A model generated the notes under the pieces. That model worked only from the letters and a program-made list of their open reading frames with translations, was not told the origin of the DNA and made no database searches. Positions 5,813-8,626 of a DNA stretch of 8,626 nt are shown piece after piece (positions within the stretch are counted from its first letter, which is position 1; each line of letters opens with the position of its first letter). Made by a program: the position numbers and the translations under genes. This DNA comes from AA29 sp041481445 (GTDB taxonomy: Bacteria; Acidobacteriota; Vicinamibacteria; Fen-336): NCBI GenBank assembly GCA_041481445.1, contig JBGPBV010000228.1, positions 1-8,626 on the forward strand, read 5' to 3'.

Positions 5813-8626
5813 TCAGAACAGCGTGACGTCGACGGCCTTGATCACCAGGTTGTAGGTCGCGCTCGCCGTGGCCTTGCTCACGTAGAAGGCGACGGTGTCG
5901 ACCTCGGTCGAGGTCGCGGCCGGCTGAACGACGGAATAGGACATCACGACCGCGCCGCTGGAGGCGTCCCGGAGCACGTAGGACATGGTCATCGCTCCGC
6001 CCGTGTTCTGGAGCGTCATCGTGCCGTGGTAGTCGGTGTTCACGGCCATGGCCGTGGACGGCGTGGCCGCCGGACCGGTGACCGGCGTGAACGGGGACGC
6101 GCTGTTCAGGAGCGACGCGCTCGAGCCCGTGCGCGCGTAGAGCCGGACGGGGGCGGCGACCCCGGCGGGGCCGGTGGTGGTCATCGCGGCGTAGCCGCCG
6201 TAGAGCGTGAACTGGTTGCTGGTCGGGTTGTTGCTCCCGAAGTCGCCGGTCACGCGCGCGACCGTGTTGGGAGGACCGTCCGCGGTGAACCCGGTCCCGC
6301 TGGTGGCGGCGGGGTTGGCCACCGACCGCAGCAGGCCCACCACGAACGTGTTCGGGCTGGCCCCCGCGCCGGTGTCGAAGCCCGAGAACTGGACGGTGAA
6401 GTCGAGGGTCAGCACGTGGCCGGCCCCGATCGTCACCGGGGTGCCGGCCGCGCCGGTGACGTAGGCGAGCAGGGTACGGGCCGAGCTGACGATCTGGGTG
6501 GCCTGCCCCACGATGGCCGTGAAGTTGCTCCCCCCGGACGACGAGAACCACGCCGCCGACGACGGGAGGTTCTGGGTCGTCCGGTCTCCGTCGGCGAACC
6601 GCTCCTGGAGGATCGCGGTCGACGGGACCACGACGGTCAGGATGGCGGGCGCGCTCGTGGCCGAGCCAGCGGCATTGCTGACCGTCACGGTATAGCTGCC
6701 GGCGTTCGCGGTCTGGACGCCGACCAGGGTCAGGTCGGCGGACGTCGCCCCGGGGATGTCGCTTCCACCCTTGCGCCACTGGTAGCTCAAGGGGGCCGTG
6801 CCGGTGGCGGTCACGCCGAAGAGGACGGTGTCGCCGACGTTCGCGGTCTGCGAATGAGGTCCGTCCGTGATGGTGGGGGGAACGACGGACGGCACGAACG
6901 TGGCCAGGACGACCTTCTCCGAGTCCATCACGATCGAGGTGGGGTTCGTGGTGCCGGTGACGTCGCCGCTCCAGCCCGAGAACTGCCAGCCCGGATCGGC
7001 GATCGCGGTGAGGGTCACGGTGGACCCGGCGACGTAGCTGCTCAAGGCCGGGTTGGCGGCCACGGTGCCCGACCCGGAGACGGCCACCGTCAGCGGGTAG
7101 GTGACGGCGGGCGGCGGCGCCGGCGTGAACGGCCCCGCCATCTTGAAGTAGCCGCGCAAGAGCGCGCGCCCGGTCTCGTCGGCGGGGACGATCGTGCCCA
7201 CGTCGTCCAGATGGGTGCGCGTGAAGTCGGCCGGGTCCAGGGTGTAGGCGTAGGGCAGGTGGGCGAGGTCGGGCCAGGCGAAGCTCGACGGCGGATTGAA
7301 CACGAGCGCGTCCGGGTCGACGGGATCGAGGCGGGCGGGATCGAACGGCGTCGGGGTCCCGCCGAACACCCAGGCGCTGCCGCGCTGGCTGATGCGGCCG
7401 CCGTTCGAGAACATGAGCGGCGTCAGCACCTCGCGGAAGTCGCTGTTCTCCACGAGCACCGCCGCGCCGGTGGTCGAGTTGACCGCGGTCTGCGTGCCCG
7501 GGAACGGCGCCGAGAGCGTGTCGTCCACGAAGATGTCGTACACGTGGGCGTTGCCGAAGCGCATGCGGGGCGTGCGCTGGCGGACGAGGACGAACGCGTC
7601 GTGGTGGTAGGTCACGTTGAGGTGGCCGGTGTCGATCGCGCCCAGGCTGTCGTCGTTGCCGACCAGGCTCGTCTTGTCCTGCGGGATCTCGTGGGTGACG
7701 ATGTCCTCCGCCGACTGGGCCTGCCGCAGCGACGCGTAGTAGCTGATGCGCGGGTCGGCGGGGTTGGCCAGGTAGAGGCCTTCGAGGTACCCGATCTGGG
7801 TCGCCACCTCGGTGCCGAGGTCGCCCGTCACGCGGTTCCAGGAGACGGTGACGAGGTCGGACCCGCGCACCACGTCGATCTGGCCGTCGTAGACCTTGGC
7901 GAAGTCGCAGTGGTCGATCCAGACGTTGCGAGCGCCGTTCGTCAGGCTGACGAAGTCCCAGCCCTGCAGGTCGTACTGGCCCTGGGTGGCGTCGTCCCAT
8001 TCCCAGAGGCCGCGGAACTTCAGGTTCCGGATGATGACGTTCTGGCTGCCGTCGAGCATGAGCGTCCCGTGCCGGAGGGTCGCCCCCCGGTCGGAGAAGA
8101 GCGTCTTGTTCGAGGCCACACGGATGACGCCGAGGCCGGAGGCGATGAGCTCGGGGCTGACGAGGGGCCGGCGGGTCTGGTTGTTGAGGGCCCCGAGGTC
8201 CACGTCCGTGCGCACCTCGACCACCAGCGGTCCCGTGCTCTCCAGGTAGCTGCGCAGCGTCTGCGCGGGGTTCGCGGTGGCGGCGTCGATGACCTTGTAG
8301 TGCGCGGCGTCGGCGGGATCGACCAGGCCCCCGCCCGTGGTCCCCGAGCCCATGGCGGCGAAGCCTTCGAGGTTGAACGTCTCCACCGGTGGCAGGTGCG
8401 CGTCCGGGCTGCTCACGGTCAGGGTGGCGGGATCGCTCAGCTCGGCCTCGGTCCCGCTCGTGACCAGGACGGAGTAGACCGCGGTGTCGCCCGGTTGCGC
8501 GTTGGGGACGGTCAGCGTGTCCGTGTCCGTCCCGGGCAGGGTCACGCCGTTGCGGCGCCACTGGTAGTGCAGGGGTCCGCTGCCGCTGGCGACCACGGTG
8601 AACGCGGCCGTCTCGCCGATGTTGAC
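5813..8626 (-). CDS. Secreted modular pectate lyase (PL1) with Ig-like and B-repeat modules, N-terminus outside window
   Basis: The frame is open to the right edge (VNIGETAAFT precedes the first in-frame GTG at 8596), so the signal peptide and start are missing; 937 residues are visible. Residues 1-72: Ig-like domain. About 80-490: PL1 pectate lyase, with NVIIRNLKFRGLWEWDD, NVWIDHCDF (235-242), DGQIDV (Ca-binding Asp type, 247-252), SLVGNDDSLGAIDTGH and RTPRMRFGNAHVYD (351-364, catalytic-Arg region). About 510-578: InlB B-repeat-like module (WQFSGWSGDVTG). About 583-666: second Ig-like domain (SYQWRKGG). About 670-937: beta-rich module starting ILQERFADGDRTTQNLP, function unknown, possibly carbohydrate binding. 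PL1 enzymes cleave polygalacturonate by beta-elimination using calcium. An extra stretch of roughly 45 residues sits between VSWNRV and the SLVGNDDS motif. The protein ends in ordinary beta-strand sequence with no sorting signal. It is separated from the AbiEi control region by about 97 nt. Confidence 0.92.
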   Translation of the reverse strand, partial: VNIGETAAFTVVASGSGPLHYQWRRNGVTLPGTDTDTLTVPNAQPGDTAVYSVLVTSGTEAELSDPATLTVSSPDAHLPPVETFNLEGFAAMGSGTTGGGLVDPADAAHYKVIDAATANPAQTLRSYLESTGPLVVEVRTDVDLGALNNQTRRPLVSPELIASGLGVIRVASNKTLFSDRGATLRHGTLMLDGSQNVIIRNLKFRGLWEWDDATQGQYDLQGWDFVSLTNGARNVWIDHCDFAKVYDGQIDVVRGSDLVTVSWNRVTGDLGTEVATQIGYLEGLYLANPADPRISYYASLRQAQSAEDIVTHEIPQDKTSLVGNDDSLGAIDTGHLNVTYHHDAFVLVRQRTPRMRFGNAHVYDIFVDDTLSAPFPGTQTAVNSTTGAAVLVENSDFREVLTPLMFSNGGRISQRGSAWVFGGTPTPFDPARLDPVDPDALVFNPPSSFAWPDLAHLPYAYTLDPADFTRTHLDDVGTIVPADETGRALLRGYFKMAGPFTPAPPPAVTYPLTVAVSGSGTVAANPALSSYVAGSTVTLTAIADPGWQFSGWSGDVTGTTNPTSIVMDSEKVVLATFVPSVVPPTITDGPHSQTANVGDTVLFGVTATGTAPLSYQWRKGGSDIPGATSADLTLVGVQTANAGSYTVTVSNAAGSATSAPAILTVVVPSTAILQERFADGDRTTQNLPSSAAWFSSSGGSNFTAIVGQATQIVSSARTLLAYVTGAAGTPVTIGAGHVLTLDFTVQFSGFDTGAGASPNTFVVGLLRSVANPAATSGTGFTADGPPNTVARVTGDFGSNNPTSNQFTLYGGYAAMTTTGPAGVAAPVRLYARTGSSASLLNSASPFTPVTGPAATPSTAMAVNTDYHGTMTLQNTGGAMTMSYVLRDASSGAVVMSYSVVQPAATSTEVDTVAFYVSKATASATYNLVIKAVDVTLF

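Noticed and set aside
5703..8561. Uninterrupted 952-codon frame on the minus strand, longer than the pectate lyase frame
   Set aside because: The translation is a low-complexity Arg/Pro/Gly/His-rich product typical of a shifted frame in GC-rich DNA. The overlapping frame gives clear PL1 and Ig motifs.

Overview
The window (8,626 bp, GC-rich throughout) looks like a chromosomal segment of an Acidobacteriota-like bacterium. The main clue is the second kinase. It opens with MTPERW and a short helical N-terminal region, followed by a PknB-type kinase domain, a linker with the LPGGDPLAAALAAGETPSPE-type signature, and a large membrane C-terminus. From memory this architecture is typical of Acidobacteriota, and I cannot test it here. 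Strong third-position GC agrees. No rRNA, tRNA, CRISPR array or transposase is visible.

Layout. (1) 1-4315, plus strand: two tandem paralogous membrane Ser/Thr kinase genes. The first is cut by the left window edge, so only the end of its kinase domain and its whole membrane/periplasmic part are present. The second is complete (872 aa). The genes overlap by 11 nt. Their shared kinase-end segment is 150/151 nt identical, while the sensor/membrane parts have clearly diverged. A 27-bp repeat at the end of each gene carries the start of gene 2 (MTPER). After gene 2 the same repeat gives only a six-codon stub, the apparent edge of a longer array. (2) About 4326-5715, minus strand: an AbiE-type (type IV) toxin-antitoxin locus. 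The AbiEi-family antitoxin/regulator is intact. The AbiEii-family nucleotidyltransferase downstream is broken by at least two frameshifts and loses its end next to the kinase-array repeat. (3) 5813-8626, minus strand: a large secreted modular pectate lyase (PL1) with Ig-like and B-repeat-like modules, cut by the right window edge.

The most informative regulatory sequence is in front of the antitoxin gene. A TTGACA/GACAAT promoter with a 17-bp spacer lies inside a nested palindrome of four TGTCCA half-sites, all symmetric about position 5689. Its spacing predicts a leaderless transcript starting at a GTG codon at 5669, rather than at the longer ATG at 5693. The most likely picture is an autoregulated AbiE operon whose toxin has decayed, leaving an orphan DNA-binding regulator that also carries an intact D...ExK nuclease-like motif.

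The kinases probably sense an envelope or external signal and phosphorylate cytoplasmic targets. The pectate lyase indicates use of plant polysaccharide. Nothing in the sequence ties the three blocks together functionally.
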